Assembly: GCF_039542385.1 (NCBI RefSeq)
Contig: NZ_BAABIA010000006.1
Location: forward strand, 171,265 to 235,264
Reading direction: 5' to 3'
Origin: Prosthecobacter algae
GTDB taxonomy: Bacteria; Verrucomicrobiota; Verrucomicrobiia; Verrucomicrobiales; Verrucomicrobiaceae
DNA length: 64,000 nt
In this document: positions 1 to 9,885 of the stretch, piece by piece
Numbering within the stretch: position 1 is the first letter of the stretch
Layout of the letters: the number at the start of each line of letters is the position of its first letter
Program-made: the position numbers and the translations under genes
The notes under the pieces: model-generated
What the model was told of the DNA's origin: nothing
Databases searched by the model: none
The model's input: the letters and a program-made list of their open reading frames with translations, nothing else

Positions 1-22
1 GTCCCCAACGCGCCGCCGTGCC

Positions 23-988
23 TCAAAACCTCTGCAGCAGCACGTGGGAATCAAAGCCGTAGCGCGTGATGTGGAAGACCACCGGGGCGGCAAAGCACAG
101 GGAATCCAGTCGATCCATCACTCCGCCGTGCCCGGCGATGGCGTGGCCCCAGTCCTTCACGCCACGATCCCGCTTGATGGCTGACATCACTAGCCCGCCG
201 AGGAACCCGGTCAACACGATCAGCGCACTCATGCCTGCGGCCTGAAGCGGGGAGTAAGGGGTGACCTGCCAGGAGGCCGCCCCGATGCCGACCGTGCAGA
301 GACCGCCGCAGAGGAGGCCTTCCCAGGTTTTGTTCGGGCTGACGGAGGGCGCGATCTTGTGCTTTCCGCAGGTCTTTCCCCACACGTATTGCAGCACGTC
401 GCTGATCTCCACAATGATCACAAACCAGAACAGCAGCTTGGCATTCTGGCCCGCGTAATCCTTCAGGTCCAGCATCAGCAGCGCCGGGGCGTGACTGACG
501 CAGTACACGCAAATCAGCAATCCCCATTGGATCTTCGCCGTGCGTTCTAGAAACCGCTCGCAGTCGCCAGCTAAAGCGCTGCGCATCGGCACAAACAGGA
601 AGGCATAGACCGGGATGAAGATGCAGAACATGCCATACCAGCCATCCTGCAAATACCAGTAGTGCAGCGGTGTGATGATGAAGAAGACCCAGAACAGCGT
701 GCGATGATCTCCAGGGCGCGTGGGCGTAAGCGTGATGAACTCCCGCAGCGCCATGAAGGACAGCAGACCAAACAAAATAATGGTCCCGGTCTGGCCGATC
801 AAGATAGCCAGGGTAAACACCGCCACCATGCCCCACCAGGCTCGGGTCCGCGACAGGACATTGTCCATCGTTGCACGTGCTCCTTCAGAGCGTGCCCTTT
901 TCTTCAGGATCCGCGTCAGCACACTGGCGATGATGAGGATGGCGACAACGCCGGAAATCAGCCAGGTAAGTTCACGGTCCAGATTCAT
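23..988 (-). CDS. cdsA: Phosphatidate cytidylyltransferase (CDP-diacylglycerol synthase)
   Basis: Integral membrane enzyme that makes CDP-diacylglycerol from phosphatidic acid and CTP, the branch point of phospholipid synthesis. The 321-residue product has many hydrophobic segments. Near residues 216-224 it has VSPNKTWEG, and at about 269-296 it has the family signature, with KRDRGVKDW followed by GHGGVMDRLDS including the metal-binding aspartates. Length is slightly above the roughly 270-310 usual for the family. It lies 13 bp downstream of plsC on the same strand, so the two consecutive steps of phosphatidate synthesis and activation are probably co-transcribed. The ATG at 988 is the first in frame after plsC. 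Confidence 0.95.
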   Translation of the reverse strand: MNLDRELTWLISGVVAILIIASVLTRILKKRARSEGARATMDNVLSRTRAWWGMVAVFTLAILIGQTGTIILFGLLSFMALREFITLTPTRPGDHRTLFWVFFIITPLHYWYLQDGWYGMFCIFIPVYAFLFVPMRSALAGDCERFLERTAKIQWGLLICVYCVSHAPALLMLDLKDYAGQNAKLLFWFVIIVEISDVLQYVWGKTCGKHKIAPSVSPNKTWEGLLCGGLCTVGIGAASWQVTPYSPLQAAGMSALIVLTGFLGGLVMSAIKRDRGVKDWGHAIAGHGGVMDRLDSLCFAAPVVFHITRYGFDSHVLLQRF

Positions 989-1001
989 GGGCAGGGTCAG
1001 T

Positions 1002-1613
1002 TTAAGAGCAGGTGGTCTCGCGCAGGCAGATCACAGACTGGCGCGCGCGCTCCAGGAAGTCCACCTTCGTCTCCCCCGCCTCCAGGCGGATGGGCGTGCC
1101 AAAGACTAGGCTGCCCAGCAGTGGTGCGGGCAGGAATTCGCCCTTGGGTAGGATGCGGTTCAGATTCTCCATCCACACAGGCACCAGTTCCACCTCCGGG
1201 CGGCGTTTGGCCAGGTGGAAAAGCCCTGCCTTGAAGGGCTGCGGGTCTGGGCTGGTCTGGCGGCCGCCTTCGGGGAAAATGATCAGCGAGTGGTCGTCGC
1301 CCAGGGCCTGAAGCATGGTGTCGAGTGGGTTGCACTCGGCAGTGGGCTTTTTCCGTTCGATGAGTACGGCGCGGAAGACGCTTTGGGCCAGCCAGGGGCG
1401 CAGTCTTCCCACGCTCCAGTAGTCATGGGCGGCCACCATGCGGGTGCGCATTCGGAGGGGGGCGGGCAGGCTGGCCCAGAGGAGGGGACCGTCCAGGTTG
1501 CTGGTGTGGTTGGCAAAATAGATGCGCTGGCGAAGTTCGGGGCCGCAGCCGTGCCAGCGGGCGAGCGCCCCGGTGGCCATACGTAAGGAGCCTGCGATGA
1601 GACCTGAAATCAT
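1002..1613 (-). CDS. plsC: 1-acyl-sn-glycerol-3-phosphate acyltransferase (PlsC family)
   Basis: Acylates lysophosphatidic acid to phosphatidic acid at the inner membrane. The catalytic HX4D box is visible as NHTSNLD at residues 35-41. The substrate-phosphate-binding motif FPEGGR is at 113-118. The protein has 203 residues, short but within range for bacterial PlsC. It is the first gene of a plsC-cdsA pair whose product feeds directly into CdsA. It is divergent from carA, with about 226 bp between the start codons. Acyl-chain preference cannot be read from sequence, so a related acyltransferase is possible. Confidence 0.9.
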   Translation of the reverse strand: MISGLIAGSLRMATGALARWHGCGPELRQRIYFANHTSNLDGPLLWASLPAPLRMRTRMVAAHDYWSVGRLRPWLAQSVFRAVLIERKKPTAECNPLDTMLQALGDDHSLIIFPEGGRQTSPDPQPFKAGLFHLAKRRPEVELVPVWMENLNRILPKGEFLPAPLLGSLVFGTPIRLEAGETKVDFLERARQSVICLRETTCS

Positions 1614-1839
1614 TGGGCCGATTCAATCCGTAAGCAGCCCCTCCTGCAACCCTGATTCGCGGGACTTTCCGCAGTTTTTCCCCTTTCCGCTCCGCAGCGG
1701 GGCAAATCCGCAGTTCGAGACCCCATTCCCCGCCATGCGGTCCTATTTTTATCCCCGTTCCCAGGAAGACTTCACACACATTTCATCCGCCTCTTGCATT
1801 CCTCTGCCAATCGCGGTAGGTGCCCAAGTTTCCCATTTA

Positions 1840-3003
1840 ATGAAAGCAATTCTGGCACTCGAAGACGGACGGTATTTTGAAGGCGAATCCTTTGGCGCTC
1901 CCGGCACACGCACGGGGGAAATCTGCTTCAACACCTCCATGTGCGGTTATCAGGAAGTCCTCACCGACCCCTCCTATCGTGGCCAGATCGTCGCCATGAC
2001 CTACCCGATGATCGGCAACTATGGCATCAACGGCCTGGACGATGAAAGCAGCGAGCCGCACGTACGCGGCTTCGTCATCGAAGAACTTTGCGACGTGCCC
2101 AGCAACTGGCGCAGCACCCAGTCGCTGGATGCTTACCTCAAGCAGCACAACATCCCCGGCATCCAGGGCATTGACACCCGTGCGCTGACCAAGCACCTGC
2201 GCACGCTCGGTGCCATGCGCTCCGTCATCACCACGGAAGTCAGCACGGTGGAAGAGGCCGTGAAACTGGCTCAGGAAAGCGCCCCCATGAGCGGCAGCGA
2301 CTTCGTCAAGGAAGTCACCACCAAAAGCATCTACACCTGGGATCCGGAGAGCCAACTCAGCCGCCAGTGGGACATCCCTAGCCCGAGCCAGAACCGCGAA
2401 GGCGGCCCTGAAGGCGCCTTTCATCCCCTGCCCGAGGCCCGCCATCACATCGTCGCGTATGACTTCGGCATGAAGCGCAACATCCTGCGCGGCCTGCGCC
2501 AGAGCGGCTTCCACGTCACCGTCGTCCCGGCCACCGCGACCGCCGAAGAAGTGCTGGCCCGCAATCCCGACGGCATCTTCCTGTCCAACGGCCCTGGGGA
2601 TCCAGCCGCGCTGAATTACATCCATAAGGAAGTGAAGCAGCTCATCGGCAAAAAGCCCATCTTCGCCATCTGCCTCGGCCACCAGATTCTCGGCCACGCC
2701 TACGGCGGCAAGACCTTCAAGCTGAAGTTCGGCCATCGCGGCGGCAACCAGCCCGTCAAGGACTTGCGCACCGGCAAGGTGTCCATCACCAGCCAGAACC
2801 ACGGCTTTGCCATCGATCCCGCCAGCCTGCCCTCCAATGTGGAAGTGACGCACATCAACCTCAACGACGGCACCGTGGAAGGCATGCGCCACCGCGAAGC
2901 CCCCGTCCTGAGCGTGCAATACCACCCCGAAGCCGCCCCCGGCCCGAACGACGCGAAGTACTTCTTCGAAGAGTTCGCCAAGCTGATCGACAGCGCAGAC
3001 TGA
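1840..3003 (+). CDS. carA: Carbamoyl-phosphate synthase small (glutaminase) subunit
   Basis: Hydrolyses glutamine and channels ammonia to CarB, giving carbamoyl phosphate for pyrimidines and arginine. From the ATG at 1840 the product is 387 residues, the normal CarA size, and begins directly with the conserved N-terminal domain. The open frame extends upstream to 1522, but that stretch is poorly CarA-like and overlaps plsC. The class I amidotransferase triad is visible: Cys278 in AICLGHQ, and His362/Glu364 in YHPEA. The SNGPGDP motif is at about 249-255. carB is not in the window, so the two subunits are unlinked here. A strong terminator follows the stop codon. Confidence 0.97.
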   Translation: MKAILALEDGRYFEGESFGAPGTRTGEICFNTSMCGYQEVLTDPSYRGQIVAMTYPMIGNYGINGLDDESSEPHVRGFVIEELCDVPSNWRSTQSLDAYLKQHNIPGIQGIDTRALTKHLRTLGAMRSVITTEVSTVEEAVKLAQESAPMSGSDFVKEVTTKSIYTWDPESQLSRQWDIPSPSQNREGGPEGAFHPLPEARHHIVAYDFGMKRNILRGLRQSGFHVTVVPATATAEEVLARNPDGIFLSNGPGDPAALNYIHKEVKQLIGKKPIFAICLGHQILGHAYGGKTFKLKFGHRGGNQPVKDLRTGKVSITSQNHGFAIDPASLPSNVEVTHINLNDGTVEGMRHREAPVLSVQYHPEAAPGPNDAKYFFEEFAKLIDSAD

Positions 3004-3041
3004 GTTTGCCCACCGTCATCTCGACATCCATTTGACCAACG

Positions 3042-3073
3042 AATGACGGGCCACCACGGCCCGTCATTTTTTT
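3042..3073 (+). terminator. Rho-independent terminator of carA
   Basis: A perfect 11-bp stem (3042-3052 with 3058-3068) closes a 5-nt loop and runs into seven Ts. It starts 39 bp after the carA stop and precedes the next gene by about 80 bp, so it should end the carA transcript. Confidence 0.9.
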
Positions 3074-3153
3074 GTACAGGGATGAGAGCCGTCAGCCCAG
3101 TATCAACTCAGGCGACAAGATCATCACTCTGCGGAGAGTATCTTGTTTACGCC

Positions 3154-5241
3154 ATGAAGTCCCTCCTCCTGCTCCTGCTGCCACTGTCTGTTTATGCCGG
3201 ACGTTTCCCTGAAAAGACCCCGGACTCCCCCGGTGCGCGCATGCTGGACAGTTACATGCAGCAGCAGACGGCGGACATTGAGGAAAAAGGCGGCCTGAAG
3301 GACATCACCACGAAAGAAGATTGGCTGGCCAAGGCCCCTGGGTACCGAAAGCAGCTCGCCGAAATGCTGGGGCTGGATCCCATACCGGAAAAGTCACCGC
3401 TGCAGGCCACCAAGACCGGTGAGGTGAAGGGCGATGGGTACTTCATTGAAAACATGCACTACCAGGCGGTGCCGGGTCTGTATGTGACGGCCAATTTCTA
3501 CCTGCCCACGAAGGTGGAAAAACCGCTGCCCACCATCCTCTATGTGTGCGGCCACTCCAGCGTGATGAAGGGCGGCGTGAGCTATGGCAACAAGACCGGT
3601 TATCACCATCACGGCATCTGGTTTGCCCGTCATGGTTATGCATGCCTGATCATTGATACCGTGCAGCTCGGCGAGATTCGCGGGGAGCACCACGGCACCT
3701 ACAGCAAAGGCCGCTGGTGGTGGATGTCGCGCGGCTACACCCCCGCCGGGTTGGAGGCCTGGGCAGGCATCCGGGCGCTGGACTATCTGGAAACGAGACC
3801 CGAGGTGGACAAGACCCGCTTTGGCATCACCGGCCGCAGCGGCGGCGGGGCCTACTCCTGGTGGGTGGCCGCCCTGGATGAGCGGATCAAAGCCGCTGCC
3901 CCCACAGCAGGCGTGACAACGATGCGAAATCATGTGGTGGACGGCTGCGTCGAAGGCCACTGCGACTGCATGTTCCAGGTCAATACCTACCGCTGGGACT
4001 ACGAACGCCTCGTCGCCCTGGTGGCCCCTCGTCCCCTGCTGATCTGCAACACAGACAAGGACGATATCTTCCCCATCGGCGGCGTCTTCAACATCTACCA
4101 GAACGTCCGTCGCATCTACTCTTTGTTAGGCCAGGAAAAGAACATCGGCCTCCAGGTGGCTGAGGGCCCGCACAAGGACCTGCAACCTCTTAACAACGGA
4201 GCCTTCCACTGGTTCGAACGCCATCTCAAAGGGGCCGATCCCATGGCCGTGCTGGACGAGGGTGCTAAAAAGTCCCTGGCACCCGAAGTACTGCGAGTCT
4301 TCAAAGAACTGCCCAAGGACGAAAAGAACACCAAGATTGACGAGAGCTTTGTCCCCGCTGCTACCGCGCCTAGCCCTGCCACGGCCAAGGGCGAGTGGGA
4401 AACACAAAAGACCGCCTGGATGAAGTCCCTGCAGGAAAAAGTCTTCGTCAACTGGCCCCAGGATGCCCCGGCCCTGACGCTGACCCCGGCAGGCAGTGCC
4501 GCGCAGGATGGGGTGCGCCTAACCGCTTATGATTTTCAAACCGACAGCGCCTTCCGCCTGCGGCTCTACATCGCCCATCGCGAAGGCCTGAAGGCCGAGG
4601 ATCTGGAACTCGTCGCGCTTAATGTCCTGGATGCCCAAGGCTGGCAAGACTTCACCGCCAGCTATGGGACGCATTTTGGCAAACTCATCGAAGGCCCCGC
4701 CACAGCGGCCAAGGATGAAAGCGCCTTTGAAAGCGAGAAGAAGATGTTCCAAAGCTTCAAATGGGGCATGGCCTATGTCTGCCCGCGCGGCATCGGCCCC
4801 ACGGAATGGACGGGCAGCGAGAAAGCGCAGGCGCAGCGCCTGCGGCGTTTTTACCTGGCCGGACAGACGCTGGACTCCATGCGTGTCTGGGACATTCGCC
4901 GCACCGTGCAGGGCCTGAAGCAGGTGCCCGGTTTTGCCAAGACACCGCTGTGGTTGCAAGGTCATCGCGAGATGGCGGCCAATGCCCTCTATGCCTCCCT
5001 GTTTGAAGACGGCATCACCCGCCTGGATCTGCACGATCTGCCCACTAGCCATCAGCAAGGCCCGGCCTACCTGAATGTGCTGAAATTTCTCGACCTGCCC
5101 CAGGCTGCTGCCCTGGCTGCGGAAAAGACCCGTGTCATCCTCTACAGCCCTGATCCCGCCGCCTGGGATTACGCCACCAGCACGGTCAAAAACCTCGGCT
5201 GGCCGGAGAAGCAGTGGCAGATCCGCAAACCGGCACCGTAA
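3154..5241 (+). CDS. Secreted acetyl-xylan-esterase-like alpha/beta hydrolase
   Basis: Predicted secreted hydrolase of the alpha/beta fold, similar to acetyl-xylan esterase and dienelactone-hydrolase-type proteins that planctomycetes and verrucomicrobia carry in many copies. From the ATG at 3154 the product is 695 residues, opening with a short signal peptide (Leu run, then VYAG). The nucleophile elbow GRSGG is at about 227-231 (Ser229). The likely acid is in NTDKDD near 300-304 and the His in EGPHKD near 345. A second region after about residue 430 resembles a further, possibly inactive hydrolase domain. The upstream in-frame extension to 3043 crosses the carA terminator and was rejected. 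Substrate is inferred, not shown. It converges with the PL6 gene downstream. Confidence 0.75.
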   Translation: MKSLLLLLLPLSVYAGRFPEKTPDSPGARMLDSYMQQQTADIEEKGGLKDITTKEDWLAKAPGYRKQLAEMLGLDPIPEKSPLQATKTGEVKGDGYFIENMHYQAVPGLYVTANFYLPTKVEKPLPTILYVCGHSSVMKGGVSYGNKTGYHHHGIWFARHGYACLIIDTVQLGEIRGEHHGTYSKGRWWWMSRGYTPAGLEAWAGIRALDYLETRPEVDKTRFGITGRSGGGAYSWWVAALDERIKAAAPTAGVTTMRNHVVDGCVEGHCDCMFQVNTYRWDYERLVALVAPRPLLICNTDKDDIFPIGGVFNIYQNVRRIYSLLGQEKNIGLQVAEGPHKDLQPLNNGAFHWFERHLKGADPMAVLDEGAKKSLAPEVLRVFKELPKDEKNTKIDESFVPAATAPSPATAKGEWETQKTAWMKSLQEKVFVNWPQDAPALTLTPAGSAAQDGVRLTAYDFQTDSAFRLRLYIAHREGLKAEDLELVALNVLDAQGWQDFTASYGTHFGKLIEGPATAAKDESAFESEKKMFQSFKWGMAYVCPRGIGPTEWTGSEKAQAQRLRRFYLAGQTLDSMRVWDIRRTVQGLKQVPGFAKTPLWLQGHREMAANALYASLFEDGITRLDLHDLPTSHQQGPAYLNVLKFLDLPQAAALAAEKTRVILYSPDPAAWDYATSTVKNLGWPEKQWQIRKPAP

Positions 5242-5276
5242 CATCCTTTGGCGACAGCCGCTGAATCTCGCCCCCC

Positions 5277-6566
5277 TCACTTCCACCAGCTTGGCCCCAC
5301 AGCCTCACGGGAAATGGGGACCAGCTTCTCCACTGTTGGCTCCTTGCCAAAGGCGATGCCTGCCGTTTCCGGCAGCCCCAGTTCCTTGCCATAAAATTGG
5401 TTATCCTGCCAGGTGACTCCGGTCACATCGCAGCGGGCCTCCACCACGGTTGCTTTGGGCGAGCTGATCTTGTTTCCGCGGATCACACAGTCCATCGGGG
5501 CCAGGCTCGGCTTGCCCGGCACCTTGTCCCCTTCCATGCCGATCAGGATCGGGTGCTCGCAATGAACCAGCGTGTTGTTTTCCACCCGCGCACCCTTCAC
5601 CTGGAAGTAGCCGTTCGCTGGTGAATCCGGAAGCCCCATCATGAAGGTAATGCCGGACCGCACATCGTCACCGGCCAGATTTTCCAGGTAGTTGCCCTTC
5701 ACCACATGGTCCTCGCCGATGAGGCGGATGCCGCCTGTGCCATTGGCTCCGTTACCAAAGAACCCATTCTTTTCCACCGTGCAGCCGTTGCCATGGCGCA
5801 GGGTCAGGGTGCCGCTGACCTCCACAAAGCTGTTCCCCTGGTAAAGGTTGCCGCAGGACTTGTTGGAGATGCACTCGGCCTCGCCATTGCACTTCTCGAA
5901 AAGGTTTTGGCGGATGATGCAGGCGGCCGTTTCCATGGACGTTTTGCTGTCGCCCACGCGGATGGTTTCGCCGCCGTTTTTGCCCAGCTTTTCACGTGGG
6001 CCAAAGTGGTTGTGCTCGATGATGTGGCGGCCCGTGCTCAGCCCGCCCAACCAGACCACCAGCGTCGTGCCCTTGGTCACCTTGCCCTGCAGCAGGCAGC
6101 GGTCCACCCGGTTGTCACTGCCGTAGAGTCCCACCCAGCGGGATTCTTTGTCCGTCTTGCTGGCCACCTCGGGTGCCATCGTGATCGCACAGCCCGTCAG
6201 TCGGCAATGTTTGGCCACTCGCTTGGAGTCCGCGCGGAACTCGATGCTGTCGCCAATCGAGGAATCAGGATCCTTGAACCACAGCCCTTCCACTACCAGA
6301 TGCTCACCTGCGATCCGCAGGCCGGAGGCCCCGGTAAACACCGTCTTGCCCGGCACTGCCGCGCAGAGAGTGATGGGGGCCGCCGCCGTGCCCTGCCCCT
6401 GAAACTTCACCACCGTGTTTTCCCACACGCCTTCGCGCAGGACGATGCGGTCTCCCGGAGCGGCCATCTTCATGCCAGCCTCCAGACTAACCAAATCTGT
6501 GACAGGAATATCTTTGGCATTCAGCAGCAAAGACGGCACCAGAAGGAGGGCGGCGAAGTAACGCAT
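5277..6566 (-). CDS. PL6-family polysaccharide lyase (alginate lyase / chondroitinase B type)
   Basis: Secreted right-handed beta-helix lyase that cleaves uronate-containing polysaccharides by beta-elimination. The ATG at 6566 gives 429 residues and a clean signal peptide (MRYFAALLLVPSLLLNA). Family hallmarks are NGGETIRVGDS at 197-207, the Lys of ECISNKS (Lys236) and the Arg of LTLRHGN (Arg257). The Lys/Arg spacing matches the catalytic pair known from chondroitinase B. Many short NxF/GN turns fit a beta-helix. Alginate versus dermatan sulfate specificity cannot be settled from sequence. It is convergent with the esterase-like gene, and the window also encodes glucuronate isomerase, consistent with uronic acid use. 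Confidence 0.88.
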   Translation of the reverse strand: MRYFAALLLVPSLLLNAKDIPVTDLVSLEAGMKMAAPGDRIVLREGVWENTVVKFQGQGTAAAPITLCAAVPGKTVFTGASGLRIAGEHLVVEGLWFKDPDSSIGDSIEFRADSKRVAKHCRLTGCAITMAPEVASKTDKESRWVGLYGSDNRVDRCLLQGKVTKGTTLVVWLGGLSTGRHIIEHNHFGPREKLGKNGGETIRVGDSKTSMETAACIIRQNLFEKCNGEAECISNKSCGNLYQGNSFVEVSGTLTLRHGNGCTVEKNGFFGNGANGTGGIRLIGEDHVVKGNYLENLAGDDVRSGITFMMGLPDSPANGYFQVKGARVENNTLVHCEHPILIGMEGDKVPGKPSLAPMDCVIRGNKISSPKATVVEARCDVTGVTWQDNQFYGKELGLPETAGIAFGKEPTVEKLVPISREAVGPSWWK

Positions 6567-6636
6567 AGAGGTTGGGTGCGCCGGAGCGCGATAAGAAGAC
6601 GCCACGGCCACCTCCTTCTTGCAAGCCCGCACCCGC

Positions 6637-6669
6637 AAAAAAAGCGGAATTCCCTCTCAGGAACTCCGC
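6637..6669 (-). terminator. Rho-independent terminator of the EF-hand gene
   Basis: On the minus strand a 10-bp stem (6660-6669 with 6644-6653, one G-T pair) is followed by seven Ts (A-run 6637-6643 on the plus strand). It lies just past the EF-hand gene stop at 6698 and before the PL6 start. Confidence 0.85.
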
Positions 6670-6697
6670 CTTTCAAAACAATTGTCCGTCGGCCCGG

Positions 6698-7582
6698 TTA
6701 GGCCGGATCTTTTTTGACCTCAGGCTTTTCAAACTCAGGGCGTGGGCTACCCTTTTCACCGTCCTGCGTGGGCGGGCGGCGGAAGCCACCCTCACCACCA
6801 CCTTCAGGGCCACGGCGCGGGCCGCCTTCACCACCAGGGCCACGGCCTTCCGGGCCACCAGGGCCACGCTGGCCGCCTGGGCCGCGCATCATGTTGCGCA
6901 TGCGCTCCATGCCGGCCTTCATTTCTTCCTTGGTCAGCTTGCCGTCCGTGTTTTCATCGGTGCGGGCAAAGCGGCCTTCGATCTCCTGCTGGGAGAAGGC
7001 CACGTACTCTTCCTTGTCCACACTGCCATCGCTGTTCTTGTCCATGCGGCCAAAAACTTCATCAATCATGATGGCACCACCAGGGCCACCAGGGCCACCA
7101 GGGCCTCCGGGCCCCCCAGGTCCGCGGCCACCTTCAGGGGATGGGGCCCCCGACGGACGCTCACCTTCTGGCTTCGGCGCGCCTTCTGGGCGATCCCCTG
7201 GCGGACGGCGGAAACCGCCCTCGCCACCTTCACCACCGGGACGACGTTCGCCACCTTCACCGCTGCCGCGATTGCGCATGCCTTCACGCATCTTTTCTGC
7301 CATGGTGGCGATCTCGGCCTGATCCACATAGCCGTCGCTGTTGCTGTCCATTTTGGCAAAACGCTCATCACCGCCGCCACGGGGGAGTGCACCGAATTCT
7401 TCCTTGCTGATCTTGCCGTCACCGCTGGTGTCAGCGCGCTTCAGAAACTCGCCCAGGCGGTTGCCGGAGCCGCCTTCCCCCCCGGGGGGCGGGCCTTTAC
7501 GGTCACCTTCCTGAGAGAAGGCCAGAGTGGCTCCCATCGAGAGCAGCCCGAGGAGACAAAGAGTGGATGGGTGTGATTTCAT
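6698..7582 (-). CDS. Secreted EF-hand protein with Gly/Pro-rich linkers
   Basis: Predicted exported calcium-binding protein of 294 residues from the ATG at 7582, with a signal peptide ending near AFSQ. Four EF-hand loops with the DxNxDG pattern lie at about 51-62, 79-90, 181-192 and 209-220, arranged as two pairs. A roughly 75-residue Gly/Pro/Arg/Glu-rich linker separates the pairs. It includes a run of GGP repeats at about 154-169, and a similar Gly-Pro-rich tail follows the second pair. Such proteins are common and uncharacterised in planctomycetes and verrucomicrobia. The role may be calcium-dependent matrix or envelope binding, but that is inference. The longer frame to 7669 lacks signal-peptide character at its N terminus. 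Confidence 0.85.
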   Translation of the reverse strand: MKSHPSTLCLLGLLSMGATLAFSQEGDRKGPPPGGEGGSGNRLGEFLKRADTSGDGKISKEEFGALPRGGGDERFAKMDSNSDGYVDQAEIATMAEKMREGMRNRGSGEGGERRPGGEGGEGGFRRPPGDRPEGAPKPEGERPSGAPSPEGGRGPGGPGGPGGPGGPGGAIMIDEVFGRMDKNSDGSVDKEEYVAFSQQEIEGRFARTDENTDGKLTKEEMKAGMERMRNMMRGPGGQRGPGGPEGRGPGGEGGPRRGPEGGGEGGFRRPPTQDGEKGSPRPEFEKPEVKKDPA

Positions 7583-7673
7583 AGTTGGATAGGCTGAGGG
7601 GTTTTCACCAGCAGCCAGTCCAACCCGCCCACCTCGGCGCAGTTGCGCGCAGCTTGAAAAAAGCTGCACTTTT

Positions 7674-9005
7674 TTAAACCGCCGTACTCGTCACCTGCCC
7701 CTGCTGCAGCCGCGTCACCAGCGTCTGGCCCGGCTCCACATCGGCCGCATCGCGGATCACATTCCCCTGCGCATCCGTAGTGTAGGAAAAGCCGCGCGCC
7801 AGGATGGATTCCGGCCCGAGATGCTTCATCAACTGGGCACGTGAAGTGACTTGGTCAGCCAGCCGCTCCAGCTTGTGGCTGATCTTTTGCTGCAGCTGCT
7901 GCGCCTGATTTTCCAGCCGATGCGCGGCCTCCATCAGCATGATGCGCGGATGATGTTCCACGATGATTTGCTGCCGCTCTTGGATCAGGTCGCCCAGGCC
8001 GCGTAGCTGCTCTTTCGCCGCCACCTTGAGGTTGTCCTCCAGATCATCCACCGCCTGCTCCGCCGTTTGCAGTTGATAGGCCGGGGCTGTCTTCAGGGCA
8101 CCGCGCGCGATGAAGTCCAGCGTCTGCTCATGCCGATCCAGCAGTGTCATCACCTGCCCGCCGAGACGGCGTGAAAGAGATTCAAAGTGCCGCTTCAGCT
8201 CCGTCACATCCGGGGCCAGCAGCTCTGCCGCCGCACTTGGTGTGGGCGCACGCAGGTCCGCCACAAAGTCGGCGATCGTGAAGTCAATCTCATGCCCCAC
8301 CGCCGAGATCACCGGGATTTGCGATGCAAAGATGGCCCGCGCCAGCGACTCCTCATTGTAGGCCCACAGGTCCTCGATGCTGCCACCCCCACGGCCGATG
8401 ACAATCGTGTCTGGCACTGGCAGTCCGTGCGCCTCGGCACGGTTCAGCATCTCCAGCGCGCGGATGGTTTCCTTCTCCACGCCCTGGCCCTGCACCCGCA
8501 CCGGAAACACCAGCACATGGATCCACGGCGCACGCCGTGTGAGGATGTTCAGCATGTCCTGGATGGCCGCCCCCGTGGGCGAAGTCACCAGCGCCACCAC
8601 GCGCGGATATTTCGGGATGTCCTGCTTGTAGTCCTGATCGAAGAGCCCCTCCTCATGTAGCTTTCGCTTCAGCGCCTCAAAGCGTGCCTGCAGGCTGCCC
8701 TGCCCTTTCATTTGCACCTGCTTCACCACCATCTGGTACTGGCCGCGCGGTTCATACACGGAGATCTCCCCATGCACCTGCACCTGCGCCCCGTCTGAAA
8801 GCCGCACCCCGCTGCGCGCCCCGCGAAACATCACGCAGGAAAGTTGGGAACCCGCATCCTTCAGCGTGAAGTATTGGTGGCCGCTGCCCTGCAGGCGATG
8901 GTTGCTGATTTCGCCCTCCACCCACACCGTGCCGATATGCCCCTGCAGCACCTCGCGGATTTCGCGGGTCAGTTCGGTGACGGACAGTACTTGGTCAGGC
9001 TCCAT
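7674..9005 (-). CDS. xseA: Exodeoxyribonuclease VII large subunit
   Basis: Catalytic subunit of the single-strand-specific exonuclease VII used in mismatch repair and DNA clean-up. The start at 9005 gives 443 residues, the usual length, and opens with the OB-fold (TVWVEGEISN near 26-35). The conserved catalytic core shows GRGGGSIEDLWAYNEE at 204-219 and GHEIDFTIADFVADLRAPTP around 237-256. A coiled-coil-like C-terminal half follows (about 290-410), as expected for the XseB-binding arm. xseB is not adjacent. It lies 49 bp downstream of the membrane metalloprotease gene and may share its transcript. The upstream frame extension to 9185 overlaps that gene in another frame and was rejected. Confidence 0.96.
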   Translation of the reverse strand: MEPDQVLSVTELTREIREVLQGHIGTVWVEGEISNHRLQGSGHQYFTLKDAGSQLSCVMFRGARSGVRLSDGAQVQVHGEISVYEPRGQYQMVVKQVQMKGQGSLQARFEALKRKLHEEGLFDQDYKQDIPKYPRVVALVTSPTGAAIQDMLNILTRRAPWIHVLVFPVRVQGQGVEKETIRALEMLNRAEAHGLPVPDTIVIGRGGGSIEDLWAYNEESLARAIFASQIPVISAVGHEIDFTIADFVADLRAPTPSAAAELLAPDVTELKRHFESLSRRLGGQVMTLLDRHEQTLDFIARGALKTAPAYQLQTAEQAVDDLEDNLKVAAKEQLRGLGDLIQERQQIIVEHHPRIMLMEAAHRLENQAQQLQQKISHKLERLADQVTSRAQLMKHLGPESILARGFSYTTDAQGNVIRDAADVEPGQTLVTRLQQGQVTSTAV

Positions 9006-9054
9006 GGCAGTGTCTTTGTAGCGATGCCACCCTGCCGCCGCCAGCGGTAAATCA

Positions 9055-9765
9055 TCACCAAAAACGGCCCAGGAAAAAATTCCATAGCGCCCCGGCCGTG
9101 GCCAGCCAGCAGCGCCCCACCTCCGCCAGCCCCAGCCCAGGGGAAGGCGAGGCCGCCAGGAACAGCGCCACCAGCAGCAGCACATTCACCAGAAAGATGA
9201 GCTGCATGGAAAAGAACTCCCCATTGCGCTGTAGATCGCTCTGCTCAATGAACACCGTCTTCCACGTGAAGGTGGCATGAAAGCACCACGTCAGCCCCAG
9301 CATGGCGTAAAAAAACCACACCGGCTTAAACTTCAGCATCACCTTCCCCAGGCCAATCTGGTGCAGGTCGTGCAGGTTCCAGAACATGCCCACCACCCCA
9401 AAGAGCAGCAGCACGATCAGCGAATAAAAAGGCAGCAGATAAGGAGCCAGCGTGATCCAGGTGTTTGACTTGTTCGTTTCCACATAGCCGCCCGTCGCCG
9501 AGAAATCCCAGTCCAGGATTTTGCCCCCAAAGGCCCGCGCCACCAGCAGATGACTCACCTCATGACCAAACACATAGCTGCTCACCGGCCGCCAACCGGA
9601 GGCATAAGTCACCGCCCAGGCCAGCCCACCTACCAGGAAAAAGACGACCTCCTCCGTGCGCCAAAATTCCAGGCGCACCATCGCCCGCCACAGCATCTCT
9701 CCCAGCGTCAGAGCCGTGATCAGCCCCAGCGGGAAAAGCAGCAGGGCCCCCAGAACACGCTTCAT
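9055..9765 (-). CDS. Predicted membrane zinc metalloprotease (HExxH, M50-like)
   Basis: Polytopic membrane protein, 236 residues from the ATG at 9765. An AGGTG Shine-Dalgarno-like sequence sits seven bases upstream of that codon. Hydrophobic segments lie at about 1-22, 38-58, 103-125, 145-165 and 185-210. A zinc-binding HEVSH motif is at 68-72 at the start of a helix, the arrangement seen in M50/site-2-type intramembrane proteases. A canonical second M50 motif (NxxPxxxxDG) is not evident, so the family call is tentative. An in-frame ATG at 9885 would add 40 basic residues without a visible ribosome site. It precedes xseA by 49 bp. Confidence 0.6.
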   Translation of the reverse strand: MKRVLGALLLFPLGLITALTLGEMLWRAMVRLEFWRTEEVVFFLVGGLAWAVTYASGWRPVSSYVFGHEVSHLLVARAFGGKILDWDFSATGGYVETNKSNTWITLAPYLLPFYSLIVLLLFGVVGMFWNLHDLHQIGLGKVMLKFKPVWFFYAMLGLTWCFHATFTWKTVFIEQSDLQRNGEFFSMQLIFLVNVLLLVALFLAASPSPGLGLAEVGRCWLATAGALWNFFLGRFW

Positions 9766-9885
9766 GCTTTTCACCTGCCTCAACTTCTGCTGACGCGGAT
9801 GTCGGCCCAGGCTCGTGAGCTGGGCACGGTCCGACCGCCTCAGCGAGCGTTCCTTGGTGCTGGCACGGAAAGTGTTCTGTGGCAT

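Noticed and set aside
7640..7680. GCAGCTT/AAGCTGC hairpin as xseA terminator
   Set aside because: The T-run lies on the plus-strand side while xseA is on the minus strand. At best a weak structure.
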